DNA from: Nitrospirae bacterium RIFCSPHIGHO2_01_FULL_66_17
Lineage (GTDB): Bacteria > Nitrospirota > Nitrospiria > 2-01-FULL-66-17
Length of the DNA: 33,819 nucleotides
Reading direction: 5' to 3'
Assembly (NCBI GenBank): GCA_001803875.1
Contig: MHEO01000039.1
Location: 1-33,819, forward strand
The notes under the pieces were generated by a model. It had not been told where the DNA came from and searched no databases. It worked only from the letters and a program-made list of their open reading frames with translations. Shown piece by piece: positions 1 through 9,613 of the stretch; within the stretch, counting starts at the first letter, position 1; every line of letters starts with the position of its first letter. Both the position numbers and the translations under genes were made by a program.

Positions 1-803
1 AGGCGCCGACGCTCCGCCGCCGTCATCCGGGCCAGCGTCGTCTCGATCTCCTCCACGGCGGCGCGCGGCACGACGGTTTCGTGGAGCTTCGCGGCGTCGT
101 ACACCGTCAACTTGAGGTACAGCGCGGCCGCGGTGGTGACCGTGCCGGCGGTGCCGATCAGGGTGCCCGATCCCGTCCCGTCGCGCAGCCGCGCCGCCTT
201 GCCCAGCGCGGCGCGGATTGCGGCGTCCATTTCACGCCGTTCCGCGTCCAGTGGAGGGTCGTGACGCAGACACCGTTCGCTCAGCTTGACGACGCCGAGA
301 TCGAGGCTGATCGCGCGGTCGAACTCGCCGTCACGGATCCGGATGATCTCCGTGCTCCCCCCACCGATGTCGAGGACGAACGCCTCGGTCGCCCTCTGTC
401 GGCGATCGGAGAAGCCGGCCTGCACGCCGAGCCAGGTCCGACGCGCCTCCTCCTCCCCCGAAATGACCTCGACGTCGAAGCCGATTTCGTCCTTCACCCG
501 TCCGAGAAAATCCGCGGCGTTCTCCGCCTCCCGCACCGCGCTCGTCGCCGCGGCCACCACCGCCTCGACCTCGTACCGGTGCACGACGGATCGGAACTCG
601 CGCAGGGATTCCAGCGCCCGTTCCACCGCATCGGGATTCAGTCGTCCCGTCCGGCCCACGCCCTCGCCCAGACGGGGAATGGCCCGCTGGACGAGACGAT
701 GGCGAACGCGCCCGTTGGCCGTGACGTCGGCAATCAAGAGCCGAAACGCATTGGTCCCGAGATCGATGGCCGCAACGAGGGCGGACGCGGCGGGCGGCGT
801 CAC
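1..803 (-). CDS. ppx: Ppx/GppA family exopolyphosphatase / pppGpp phosphatase (3' part beyond window)
   Basis: This reading frame is absent from the ORF track because it begins with GTG and leaves the window before a stop. About 267 residues are visible. The N-terminus reads AAIDLGTNAFRLLIADV, the phosphate-1 loop of the ASKHA-fold Ppx/GppA family, and VLDIGGGSTEIIRI is the second phosphate-binding motif. SGEEEARRTWLGV and LIGTAGTVTTAAALYLKL are further family signatures. Members hydrolyse inorganic polyphosphate and/or the pentaphosphate alarmone; the sequence does not separate the two activities. The GTG start lies one base after the TGA of the preceding small gene, so the two are probably translated from one mRNA that also carries recG. 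The family assignment is secure; the choice between Ppx and GppA is not. Confidence 0.88.
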   Translation of the reverse strand, partial: MTPPAASALVAAIDLGTNAFRLLIADVTANGRVRHRLVQRAIPRLGEGVGRTGRLNPDAVERALESLREFRSVVHRYEVEAVVAAATSAVREAENAADFLGRVKDEIGFDVEVISGEEEARRTWLGVQAGFSDRRQRATEAFVLDIGGGSTEIIRIRDGEFDRAISLDLGVVKLSERCLRHDPPLDAERREMDAAIRAALGKAARLRDGTGSGTLIGTAGTVTTAAALYLKLTVYDAAKLHETVVPRAAVEEIETTLARMTAAERRR

Positions 804-804
804 G

Positions 805-1119
805 TCAGATCCACGAGTGTGCGGCCAGTTCGTCCCGGAGGCGGCGGGCTTCGGCGAGGAGGCTTTCGATCCGCCGGCAGTACTGCTGCGCCTGATCGTC
901 CGCAGGTTCGATCACGCCGCCGGCGTTCAACCGGCCTGCGATGAACCGTCCGAACTCCTCGTAGACCGCGTCCAGCGCCGCGTCGGTCTCGCGAAGGCGC
1001 CAGCGCAATCGGAGGAACCCGGGAAGCGCCGCGCCGCGGCGGCCGGCCGCCCCCAGGCCTCCCGCCACTGCGTACAGCCCGAGCGTTCCATCCTCGCGAA
1101 TTTTCTTCCACACGTCCAT
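805..1119 (-). CDS. Conserved-looking small protein of unknown function, downstream of recG
   Basis: I do not recognise this 104-residue protein. The chosen start is ATG (MDVWKKIREDG), preceded by GAGGTGAGG; the ORF track begins two codons earlier at a GTG. The protein has a small hydrophobic/glycine stretch near residues 14-32 (LGLYAVAGGLGAAG). A charged, probably helical remainder follows, with an RLRWRLRETDAALD segment and a C-terminal RIESLLAEARRLRDELA helix that could form a coiled coil. It sits 39 bases after the recG stop and one base before the Ppx/GppA start, which supports a real gene in a three-gene operon. Codon choice looks like its neighbours. No function can be assigned. Confidence 0.6.
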   Translation of the reverse strand: MDVWKKIREDGTLGLYAVAGGLGAAGRRGAALPGFLRLRWRLRETDAALDAVYEEFGRFIAGRLNAGGVIEPADDQAQQYCRRIESLLAEARRLRDELAAHSWI

Positions 1120-1158
1120 CCTCACCTCACGCCTCCGCGCGCCCCGAGGCGCTCCCCG

Positions 1159-3651
1159 TCATCCGATCGTGCCCAGGGCGAGCCGCACGCCCCACGTGCG
1201 GACCACCGCCGCACGGAGCGCCGCGTGGCGCGGGTCGGCGAGCTGCGGATCCCGGCGCACCACGTCGAAAGCCTCGGTCCGGGCCTGCTCCAGGACCCGC
1301 GCATCGCGCACGAGATGGGCCACCTTGAGATCGGGGAGCCCCGACTGCCGGGTGCCCATCAACTCCCCGGGTCCGCGCAGCGCCAGATCCCGTTCGGCGA
1401 TGACGAAGCCGTCCTGAACCGCGACCATCGCCTCCAGTCGCTCGCGGGCGGCGTCCGACACCCGCCCGCCGGACATCAGAATGCAGACCGACGAGTGGCC
1501 GCCCCGGCCGACCCGCCCCCGGAGCTGGTGGAGCTGGGCCAGGCCGTAGCGATCGGCGTGCTCGATCATCATCACGGTCGCGTTCGGCACGTCGATGCCG
1601 ACCTCGACGATCGTCGTCGCCACAAGGACCTGAATGTCGCCGCGCAGGAAATCCCGCATGACGAGATCCTTCTCGGCCCGGTTCAACCGGCCGTGGAGCA
1701 GACCGACGCGCGCGTCGGCAAACACGTCGCGTCGGAGACGGGCGGCCAGCATGACCGCCGACCGCGCGTCGTCCTCGGCCGACCCCTCCACCAGCGGCGC
1801 CACCACGTACGTCTGGCGCCCGGCCCGCAGCTCGCGGAGCACCAGGTCGTTCGCGACGCGTCGCTGGCCTTCGCCGTACCACCTCGTCTCGACGGGTCGC
1901 CGGCCGGCCGGCAGTTCGTCGATCACGGAGATGTCCAGGTCGCCGTACACGCTCAACGCCAGGGTTCGGGGAATGGGCGTGGCGGTCATGATGAGCACAT
2001 CGGGGTGGTAGCCCTTCCCGACCAGGTGCGAGCGCTGGAGCACGCCGAACTTGTGCTGTTCGTCGATCACCGCCAACCCGAACCGGGCGAACCGGACGTC
2101 GGGCTGCACCACCGCGTGGGTACCGACGAGGCAGTCGACCTCCCCGCGCGACAGCCGGTTCAGCACCTCCGACCGCTCCCGTCGCGACAGGTCGCTGGTC
2201 ACCATGGCGACACGGACCCCGAGCTCGCCGAGAACCTTCTGGAGATGGCGGTGGTGTTGCTCGGTCAGCAATTCGGTCGGCGCCATCACGGCCGACTGGT
2301 ACCCGTCGCCCGCCGCCATCCAGATCGCCGCGGCGGCCACCAGGGTCTTGCCGCACCCCACGTCGCCCTGGATGAGCCGGTTCATCGGCCGCGCGGCCGC
2401 CATGTCCGCCAGCACCTCGCCGACGACGCGTCGTTGAGCCCCGGTGGGCTGAAACGGCAGGGACGACCACAGCGTCTCAAGCCGCACAGGGTCGCACCGG
2501 AACACCACACCGTCCCGTTCCCCGAGCGTCCGGCTGCGCCTCATCGCCAACCCGATCTCGAGGAGGAACAGTTCCTCGAACACCAACCGCCGATGGGCGG
2601 GGCTTGCGCCCGCGTTGTACTGCGCGAGATCGGCCTCGGACGGCGGAAAGTGGGCGGACCGGATCGCATCCGGCCGCGGAAGCAGGCTGTGCCGCGTTCG
2701 CACCTCTTCGGGCAGGCACTCCTCGTCGATCCCCGCCGCCGTCGCGAGAACGTGGTCCACGAGCACCCGCAGGGCGCGGGAGTTGAGGCCGCGGGTCTCG
2801 TGGTAGATCGGCGTCAGGCGGCCCGTGTGGAGCGAGCCCGCGTCCCCTGGAGCGAGAATCTCAAACTGGGGATTCTCCATGACGCCCACGGACAGGAGCC
2901 CCTCCAATTTGACCCGACCGCTGCACATGAGCATCTGGCCAGGCGCCAGCCGGCTCCCGAGATAGGACTGGTTGAACCATTTCAGCGCGAGGGTGCCGGT
3001 TGAATCGCCCAGGAGCGCCTGGACAATGCGCAGGGCGCGGCGCGACGTGACGATCGCGTCGACGGACAAGAGCGTACCGCAGACGGTGACGTCCTCGCCC
3101 ACACGGAGTGAGCCGAGGGGGATCGGATGGGCCCGGTCGACGTAACGCCACGGCAACATCCAGAGCAGGTCGCCGATCCGCTCGACGCCGAGACGAGCGA
3201 GCGATGCCGCCTTCCGAGACCCCACGCCGGGAAGATCCTGGATCGAAGCCGCAAGATCGATGTCGATGGGAAGCGGGGCCGGCTTGGCGGGCTCCCCCCG
3301 AACGGCGCCACCCCCTCCACGACGCAAGCCCTCCAAGACGTCACGAACGCGTTGCAGACGGTCTCGGCGGGTCTCGATCGGCAGACCGTCATACCCGTCG
3401 AGGAGACTCTGCAGGCGGCGCAACTGCGGATGGATCGACCGGAGCTCGGGGACGGCGAGGCCGTCGGCAATCCCATGCACCAAAAACGCCCCCAGGTTCC
3501 GGACGACCCCCAGCTTCGCGCCGGCCGCCCGACACGCAAACTCGACGGGCCCCTTCAATCGGTCCACGTACGCCGTCAGGCCGGGCGCCGGCTGGTTCGG
3601 CGCGACGGCGGCCGACCGGTCGGCCCTCGCTTGAACTTTGGGCGGCGTCAT
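1159..3651 (-). CDS. recG: ATP-dependent DNA helicase RecG
   Basis: RecG is a branch-migration helicase that regresses stalled forks and processes Holliday-type junctions. From the ATG the protein has about 830 residues, longer than the ~690 of E. coli RecG. The extra ~130 N-terminal residues form an arginine-rich helical extension, as in some other phyla. Then come the wedge/OB region opening with [15 protein letters not shown], and the helicase domains with Walker A GDVGCGKT (about residue 429), DEQH (about 530), [12 protein letters not shown] and [10 protein letters not shown]. The ORF track extends 17 codons further upstream, but that start would overlap rpmB on the other strand; ATG at 3651 (MTPPKVQ) is preferred. 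The gene is divergent from rpmB and heads the operon with the small unknown gene and Ppx/GppA. Confidence 0.95.
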   Translation of the reverse strand: MTPPKVQARADRSAAVAPNQPAPGLTAYVDRLKGPVEFACRAAGAKLGVVRNLGAFLVHGIADGLAVPELRSIHPQLRRLQSLLDGYDGLPIETRRDRLQRVRDVLEGLRRGGGGAVRGEPAKPAPLPIDIDLAASIQDLPGVGSRKAASLARLGVERIGDLLWMLPWRYVDRAHPIPLGSLRVGEDVTVCGTLLSVDAIVTSRRALRIVQALLGDSTGTLALKWFNQSYLGSRLAPGQMLMCSGRVKLEGLLSVGVMENPQFEILAPGDAGSLHTGRLTPIYHETRGLNSRALRVLVDHVLATAAGIDEECLPEEVRTRHSLLPRPDAIRSAHFPPSEADLAQYNAGASPAHRRLVFEELFLLEIGLAMRRSRTLGERDGVVFRCDPVRLETLWSSLPFQPTGAQRRVVGEVLADMAAARPMNRLIQGDVGCGKTLVAAAAIWMAAGDGYQSAVMAPTELLTEQHHRHLQKVLGELGVRVAMVTSDLSRRERSEVLNRLSRGEVDCLVGTHAVVQPDVRFARFGLAVIDEQHKFGVLQRSHLVGKGYHPDVLIMTATPIPRTLALSVYGDLDISVIDELPAGRRPVETRWYGEGQRRVANDLVLRELRAGRQTYVVAPLVEGSAEDDARSAVMLAARLRRDVFADARVGLLHGRLNRAEKDLVMRDFLRGDIQVLVATTIVEVGIDVPNATVMMIEHADRYGLAQLHQLRGRVGRGGHSSVCILMSGGRVSDAARERLEAMVAVQDGFVIAERDLALRGPGELMGTRQSGLPDLKVAHLVRDARVLEQARTEAFDVVRRDPQLADPRHAALRAAVVRTWGVRLALGTIG

Positions 3652-3659
3652 GCTATGGT
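3631..3659 (+). promoter_or_regulatory. Putative sigma-70-type promoter of rpmB
   Basis: TTGAAC and TATGGT are separated by exactly 17 bases. The predicted start of transcription is about 30 bases before the rpmB ATG. The site overlaps the first codons of recG on the opposite strand. Inferred by motif only. Confidence 0.5.
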
Positions 3660-3695
3660 ACGCAAAATGTTGTTCGCTTGAAAGGAGCAAGAGCC

Positions 3696-3887
3696 ATGGC
3701 ACGGGTGTGTGAAATCTGCAGCAAAGGGCGACAGGTGGGATTCAATGTCAGCCACGCCAACAATAAAACCAAGAAGGTCTGGGAGCCGAACCTCCACCAG
3801 ATTCACGGGGTGATCGCCGGCGTCGTCCGGCGCATCAAGGTGTGCACCCGCTGCTTGAGGTCCCAGCGGGTCCAAAAGGCGGTCTGA
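3696..3887 (+). CDS. rpmB: 50S ribosomal protein L28
   Basis: This 63-residue basic protein matches bL28, a structural protein of the large ribosomal subunit. It has the N-terminal [26 protein letters not shown] and the later [13 protein letters not shown]. The two CxxC pairs (CEIC near residues 5-8, CTRC near 50-53) are the zinc-binding (C+) form. The ORF track shows it embedded in a much longer frame (3108-3887), which is antisense shadow of recG. The true start is the ATG at 3696, set by AAAGGAG eight bases upstream. It stands alone as a monocistronic gene, divergent from recG and ending four bases before the convergent barrel-protein gene. Confidence 0.96.
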   Translation: MARVCEICSKGRQVGFNVSHANNKTKKVWEPNLHQIHGVIAGVVRRIKVCTRCLRSQRVQKAV

Positions 3888-3890
3888 GTC

Positions 3891-4673
3891 TTAGAACGTA
3901 TACGACGCTCCCAGCAACGCCCCGTAGTCGGGGCTGGGGGACGTCAGCCCCGTCACCAGCGAGCTGTCCAGGCTCACCCGTCGGTTGACCCGATACACCA
4001 CACCCAGCAACACCGTGAGCGGGTCCCCCGCGTCCGTGGGATCTCGATTGGTTTCCCCCGCCAGCTCGCTGACCACGGTGATGGCCGGCAAAATTGTCTC
4101 GTATTCGAAGGCGAGCGCGTAGTTGATCACATTGTCATACGCCCGCCCCGGCGCGTTGCCGACGAACGTGTAGCCGAGGTTGAAGTGAACGGTCAGGGGG
4201 AGGAATTCTTTCGTCGCGATCCCCATGAACCCGAGATCCGCCTCCCCCGTACACGCCGGCACCGGTGAGACCGCACCGCTTTCATCGCAACTTGGAAATT
4301 TCACCACCACCTCGCCGGCCAGGGACAAGGGGTTGGCCTCGCGCCCCTTCACGAACAGAATCTTCGGCCGCAGGGTGACGTCTCCCACGCCCTGGGTGCT
4401 CCCCGTCCCGCTCACGAAGACATACGGCGCTTGCACCTTGAAGTTGAGGTTGTTCAGCAGACCGTAGGTCAATTCGGTCATGAGCGTGTAGCGGGTGGCC
4501 TGGGATGAAAACCGCGCCGACTCCACGCCGACATCGAAGCGCGACACCCCGTGGTCAAGCGTCGGCCCTCGCTCGGTCGCGACAAAGGGCCTCGCGGCCT
4601 GGGCCCCGATCGCCGCCGCGAGCACGATGCCGCCCGCCACGGCCCCAATGAGCGGCCTCTTCCCGTTGGTCAT
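3891..4673 (-). CDS. Outer-membrane beta-barrel protein (phenol-degradation MetA/transporter-like family)
   Basis: The 260-residue protein starts with a clear Sec signal peptide (KRPLIGAVAGGIVLAAAIGAQAA, cleavage after about residue 27). It continues as alternating beta strands rich in aromatic and glycine residues and ends in ...LLGASYTF. A terminal phenylalanine is the usual recognition signal of the BAM complex. Segments such as YGLLNNLNFKVQAPYVF and GVGDVTLRPKILF resemble the MetA-pathway/transporter barrel family, whose real substrates are mostly unknown. Two cysteines (CDE..., CTG) lie in a predicted loop. The gene is convergent with rpmB and divergent from the response regulator. The barrel nature is well supported; the substrate is unknown. 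Confidence 0.75.
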   Translation of the reverse strand: MTNGKRPLIGAVAGGIVLAAAIGAQAARPFVATERGPTLDHGVSRFDVGVESARFSSQATRYTLMTELTYGLLNNLNFKVQAPYVFVSGTGSTQGVGDVTLRPKILFVKGREANPLSLAGEVVVKFPSCDESGAVSPVPACTGEADLGFMGIATKEFLPLTVHFNLGYTFVGNAPGRAYDNVINYALAFEYETILPAITVVSELAGETNRDPTDAGDPLTVLLGVVYRVNRRVSLDSSLVTGLTSPSPDYGALLGASYTF

Positions 4674-4736
4674 GGGGCGGGATTGTACGGATTTTCGTTC
4701 CGACGGTCAAGGATGGGCTTGAAGTCGACGGACGGC

Positions 4737-4764
4737 TCGACGTTTTTTCCCCTTCTGCTATCCT
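4737..4764 (+). promoter_or_regulatory. Weak candidate promoter for the response regulator
   Basis: TCGACG and TATCCT are separated by 16 bases, about 50 bases ahead of the ATG at 4818. The -35 match is poor, so this is tentative. Confidence 0.25.
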
Positions 4765-4817
4765 TAACCGCGCTTCGGTCCTTGCACCACATTCACTGTC
4801 CTCGAAAGGAGCGCACC

Positions 4818-5228
4818 ATGGAGAAGGCCGTCCGCGAAAACATCAATGTCCTAGTGGTCGACGACGAAGTCGGGCCCCGTGAATCGCTCAAGATGATCCT
4901 GAAACCCTTCTATCACGTGTATACGGCGGAGAACGGAACCGATGCCCTGGCCCTGATGAAGGCAAACAAAATCGACCTCGTCACCCTCGATCTGAAAATG
5001 CCGGGCCTCCACGGCACGGAGGTGTTGCAGGCGATCAAGCGCGACCACCAGGGCACCGAAGTGGTCATCGTGACGGGATTCGGCGGTCTGAAGACCGCGG
5101 TGGACGGCATCCGGTTCGGCGCGTCCGACTATCTCCTCAAACCATTCAACATCACCGAAATGTTGACCACCATCCGACGGGTGCTCGACCGTCGCCCCTC
5201 GACCGCATCCCCGACGGCCGCGGCCTGA
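4818..5228 (+). CDS. Single-domain response regulator (receiver only)
   Basis: The 136-residue protein is a complete CheY-like receiver with no output domain. The acidic pair D15-D16 (VLVVDDE), the phospho-acceptor D58 (VTLDLKMPG), T86 (VIVTGFGG) and K108 (YLLKPF) are all present, so it should be phosphorylatable. After the fold only a short Ser/Thr/Ala tail remains (RRPSTASPTAAA). The start is the ATG at 4818 after AAAGGAG; the ORF-track extension upstream has no support. No histidine kinase lies nearby, so it is an orphan whose partner must be elsewhere. Such proteins relay phosphate or bind targets directly. The end lies two bases from the convergent recN stop. Confidence 0.9.
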   Translation: MEKAVRENINVLVVDDEVGPRESLKMILKPFYHVYTAENGTDALALMKANKIDLVTLDLKMPGLHGTEVLQAIKRDHQGTEVVIVTGFGGLKTAVDGIRFGASDYLLKPFNITEMLTTIRRVLDRRPSTASPTAAA

Positions 5229-5230
5229 TT

Positions 5231-6979
5231 CTACGCAGGCGGCGACTCGCGCCCTCGCGGCGCCTCGATGGCGTGGGCGTGATCGTGATCGAAGGATCCT
5301 CCCTGAGGCGCCGCAGACACGAGACGGATCATCTCTTCCGCGTGGCGCAGGGCGGTCGACGTCACCGTCTCGCCGGCCAGCATCCTGGCGATCTCGCGCA
5401 CGCGCTCCTTGGGAGCCAACAGGCGCGCGCGGGTCGTGGTCCGGCCGCGCTGGACCGATTTTTCCACCAGGAGATGGGTGTGGGCGCCGCTCGCCACCTG
5501 GGGAAGGTGGGTGACGCACAGGACCTGGCGGTGCGCGGCAATCGCCTGGAGGCGTCGGCCGACGACCTCGGCAACCGCGCCTCCCACCCCGGTGTCCACC
5601 TCGTCGAAAATCAACGTCGGCACCTGATCGATCTGGGCCAGGACGGTCTTCAGCGCGAGCATGAGGCGCGACAGCTCGCCGCCCGACGCGATCTTCTTGA
5701 TCGGCTTGGAGGGCTCCCCCGGGTTGGCGCGAATGCAAAACTCCACGCGATCGCTCCCTCGCGGTCCCAGGGTCCCCGTCTCATCAAGCGCCTCGATCAT
5801 CACGTCGAAACGGGCGGTCATCTTGAGCCGCTCCAGCTCGACATTCACCGCCGTTTCCAAACGCGCCGCGGCCGCAAGCCGTTGGTCGTGTAACCGGGTC
5901 GCGAGCCCGTCCAGGCGGCGCCGCTGCTCGTCCACCCGCTCCGCCAGGTTGAGGCCGGTTTCAGCCTCCGCCTGGAGCGCCGTCAGGGCAGCCCGCTTCG
6001 AGGCCAGCAGTCCGGCGAGATCGTCACCCGAGACGCCGTATTTTCTCCGTAGGCGCTGCAACAATTGCAGGCGCGCCTCGATGCCGTCGAGCCGGCCTTC
6101 GTCCTGGGGAAGCCCCTCCGCGTACCCGCGCAACTGCGCCGCCACGTCCTGCAGCTGAATCAACGCGGCGCGGGCCAGGCCGGCCGCATCGCCCATCCGC
6201 CCGTCCACGCCGGCGAGTTCATCCACCTCGTCGCACGTGGTGCGGATCTCACCCAGCACGCACGCGTCCTGTTGGTGCAAGCGTTCGTACGCCCGGCGTG
6301 CGGTCTCCCGCAGCCGTTCCGCCTGCCCCAGGATCACCCGTTCCCGCTCCAGGGCTTCGTATTCGCCGGGCTGCACACCTGCCGCGGCGAGCTCGTCGAC
6401 TTCGGCCGCGAGTAGTTCCAGGTCGCGAGCCCTCGTGGACTCCCTGGCTCTCGACGCGTCGAGCTCCCGGCGCAGCAAGGACCACCGCGCCCAGGTGTGA
6501 CCATAGTCGGCGATCACGTCGTCGAGCCGCGCGTAGGCGTCCAGCAGCGTGAGGGGGATGTCGGCGCGAAGCAGTGACTGGTGGTCGTGCTGCCCGTGAA
6601 GATCGACCAGACGCTCGGTCACCTGGGCAAGCATACCCACGGTGATCGGCCGTCCGTTGAGGTACACCCGGCCCTTGCCCGCCCTGGTCAACACCCGCTG
6701 GACGACAAGCTCCCCCTCGTGCTCGTACCCCATGGCTCGAAGCTCCGACGCGGCCGGAGCCTCATCCTCGATGGCGAACGCGGCCTCGATGACCGCCTCG
6801 TCCTTGCCGGTCCGGATCAGGTCGGGGGAGCTTCGGCCGCCCAAGATCATCGTCACCGCATCGATGAGGATGGATTTCCCGGCGCCGGTTTCGCCGGTAA
6901 GGACGTTGAGATGGGAACCGAACGTCAGGTGGACCTGATCGATGAGGGCGAAATCCTGGATCCGGAGGTCACGGAGCAT
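5231..6979 (-). CDS. recN: DNA repair protein RecN
   Basis: RecN is an SMC-like ATPase that holds DNA ends together during double-strand-break repair. The 582-residue protein is slightly longer than the usual ~555. It opens with MLRDLRIQDFALID and Walker A GETGAGKS (29-36). A long coiled-coil region lies between about 150 and 370. It closes with the ABC signature IASGGELSRLMLAL (about 425) and Walker B LIFDEVDTGVGG (about 450), followed by VLCVTHLPQVAS. The ATG at 6979 has GCGAGGA just before it. The C-terminal tail after the ATPase (SFDHDHAHAIEAPRG) is histidine-rich and unusual. The gene lies 49 bases downstream of the thioredoxin stop and may be cotranscribed with it. Confidence 0.95.
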   Translation of the reverse strand: MLRDLRIQDFALIDQVHLTFGSHLNVLTGETGAGKSILIDAVTMILGGRSSPDLIRTGKDEAVIEAAFAIEDEAPAASELRAMGYEHEGELVVQRVLTRAGKGRVYLNGRPITVGMLAQVTERLVDLHGQHDHQSLLRADIPLTLLDAYARLDDVIADYGHTWARWSLLRRELDASRARESTRARDLELLAAEVDELAAAGVQPGEYEALERERVILGQAERLRETARRAYERLHQQDACVLGEIRTTCDEVDELAGVDGRMGDAAGLARAALIQLQDVAAQLRGYAEGLPQDEGRLDGIEARLQLLQRLRRKYGVSGDDLAGLLASKRAALTALQAEAETGLNLAERVDEQRRRLDGLATRLHDQRLAAAARLETAVNVELERLKMTARFDVMIEALDETGTLGPRGSDRVEFCIRANPGEPSKPIKKIASGGELSRLMLALKTVLAQIDQVPTLIFDEVDTGVGGAVAEVVGRRLQAIAAHRQVLCVTHLPQVASGAHTHLLVEKSVQRGRTTTRARLLAPKERVREIARMLAGETVTSTALRHAEEMIRLVSAAPQGGSFDHDHAHAIEAPRGRESPPA

Positions 6980-7028
6980 TCCTCGCCCCCGCCGTCACGA
7001 GTGGGAGGGGACGCCTCGCACGACGCCC

Positions 7029-7361
7029 CTACGAGACGGCCAGCAATGAATCGATTTTCTCTTTGAACTGTTGCTTGGACGCGGCGCCGACGATCTTCTC
7101 GACCGGCTTCCCATCCCGAAAAAAGATCAGTGTCGGAATACCCATGATCTGGTAGCGGCTGGCCACGTCCGGATTTTCATCCGTGTTCAGCTTGGCGACG
7201 GTCAGCCGACCGGCATACTCGGTCGCCAGCTCCTCGATGGTGGGGGCGATCATCAGGCACGGCCGGCACCACGCCGCCCAAAAATCCACCATGATCAGCC
7301 CCTTCGTCTTTAACACCGCCCCTTCCCACGTGGCAGCGTCGACCTTCAGCGCCTGACCCAT
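7029..7361 (-). CDS. trxA: Thioredoxin with atypical WCRPC active site
   Basis: The 110-residue protein is a full-length thioredoxin, a cytoplasmic disulfide reductase. The active site is WCRPC (residues 31-35, in VDFWAAWCRPCLMIAP) instead of the canonical WCGPC; the arginine codon is plain in the sequence. The cis-proline loop MGIPTLIFF (P76) and the buried-aspartate position D26 (MVDFW) are intact, so the fold should be functional. The dipeptide between the cysteines tunes redox potential, so the Arg may alter reactivity. The ATG follows AAGGGGGAACGGT. The gene has its own strong promoter just downstream of the groEL terminator and precedes recN. Confidence 0.92.
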   Translation of the reverse strand: MGQALKVDAATWEGAVLKTKGLIMVDFWAAWCRPCLMIAPTIEELATEYAGRLTVAKLNTDENPDVASRYQIMGIPTLIFFRDGKPVEKIVGAASKQQFKEKIDSLLAVS

Positions 7362-7388
7362 ACCGTTCCCCCTTGCGATGTGGCCGAA

Positions 7389-7418
7389 ATCCTATCGCAC
7401 CGCGAACGATCCTGTCAA
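7389..7418 (-). promoter_or_regulatory. Probable trxA promoter
   Basis: Read on the minus strand, TTGACA and TAGGAT are separated by 18 bases, about 30 bases from the trxA start. The -35 hexamer is a perfect consensus. It sits immediately after the T-run of the groEL terminator, as expected for a new transcription unit. Confidence 0.6.
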
Positions 7419-7420
7419 CG

Positions 7421-7454
7421 AAAAAGCCGCGGCCCCTCGCGAGAGGGGCCGCGG
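7421..7454 (-). terminator. Rho-independent terminator after groEL
   Basis: On the minus strand CCGCGGCCCCTC pairs perfectly with GAGGGGCCGCGG across a four-base loop. The hairpin is followed by GC and five T residues. It lies 25 bases past the groEL stop, a textbook intrinsic terminator for the groESL operon. Confidence 0.9.
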
Positions 7455-7478
7455 TCACAATCTCTATCTGGGATGATT

Positions 7479-9146
<1,668 letters not shown>

Positions 9147-9203
9147 TCACAGGCCCCGTTTTCACGGGCCGAGAAGCGAAGTCCATTGACGTTTCTGTCC
9201 TCG

Positions 9204-9497
9204 TTACTTTTCTAACACGCCCAGAATGTCTTCCTCTTTGAGGATGAGGTAATCGGTGTCGTCGAACGAGATCTTGCTGCCCGAATATTTATCGAACAGC
9301 ACCTCGTCGCCGACCTTGACTCCCTTCACTTCGCCGCCGATCGCCTCGATCCGACCCCGTTGCGGTTTCTCCTTTGCGGCGTCGGGAATGTACAACCCCC
9401 CACTCGTCCGCTCCTGCTCTTCGGAATAGCTGACGAACACGCGCTCCTTGAGCGGTTTAAAGTTGACCTTCTTTCGGGTTGCCGTCTCCGTTCCCAT
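9204..9497 (-). CDS. groS: 10 kDa co-chaperonin GroES
   Basis: GroES is the heptameric lid of the GroEL chamber. The 97-residue protein has FKPLKERVFVSYSE at the N-terminal barrel strand, the mobile loop around RTSGGLYIPDAAKEKPQRG and the core VKVGDEVLFDKYSG. The ATG at 9497 is chosen because AAGGAGGAGAT lies just upstream; the ORF track starts 12 codons earlier with no support. An N-terminal MGTETATRKKVN extension of about a dozen residues precedes the usual start of the family. The gene is first in the groESL operon and is preceded by a CIRCE operator. Confidence 0.96.
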   Translation of the reverse strand: MGTETATRKKVNFKPLKERVFVSYSEEQERTSGGLYIPDAAKEKPQRGRIEAIGGEVKGVKVGDEVLFDKYSGSKISFDDTDYLILKEEDILGVLEK

Positions 9498-9526
9498 CGG
9501 ATCTCCTCCTTGCTGAACAGGTGGTG

Positions 9527-9553
9527 GTAGCACTCATGGCCGTCGAGTGCTAA
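9527..9553 (-). promoter_or_regulatory. CIRCE operator (HrcA binding site) of groESL
   Basis: The inverted repeat GAGTGCTAA / (G)TAGCACTC with a 9-base spacer matches the CIRCE consensus TTAGCACTC-N9-GAGTGCTAA with a single mismatch at the outermost base. It lies just after the -10 hexamer, where HrcA would block transcription and heat release it. The hrcA gene itself is not in the window. Confidence 0.93.
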
Positions 9554-9554
9554 C

Positions 9555-9583
9555 AATATACTGAAGCCATTTTCAAAAATCAA
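9555..9583 (-). promoter_or_regulatory. Vegetative promoter of groESL
   Basis: On the minus strand TTGATT and TATATT are separated by 17 bases, directly upstream of the CIRCE element. The arrangement indicates housekeeping-sigma transcription repressed by HrcA rather than an alternative heat-shock sigma. Confidence 0.8.
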
Positions 9584-9613
9584 GCACTTTTTTTCTTACC
9601 GTAATTCAACAGG

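Noticed and set aside
286-3003. 905-residue plus-strand ORF
   Set aside because: It is antisense to Ppx/GppA, the small gene and recG; the product is low-complexity Arg/Pro/His-rich sequence without motifs, an artefact of high GC.
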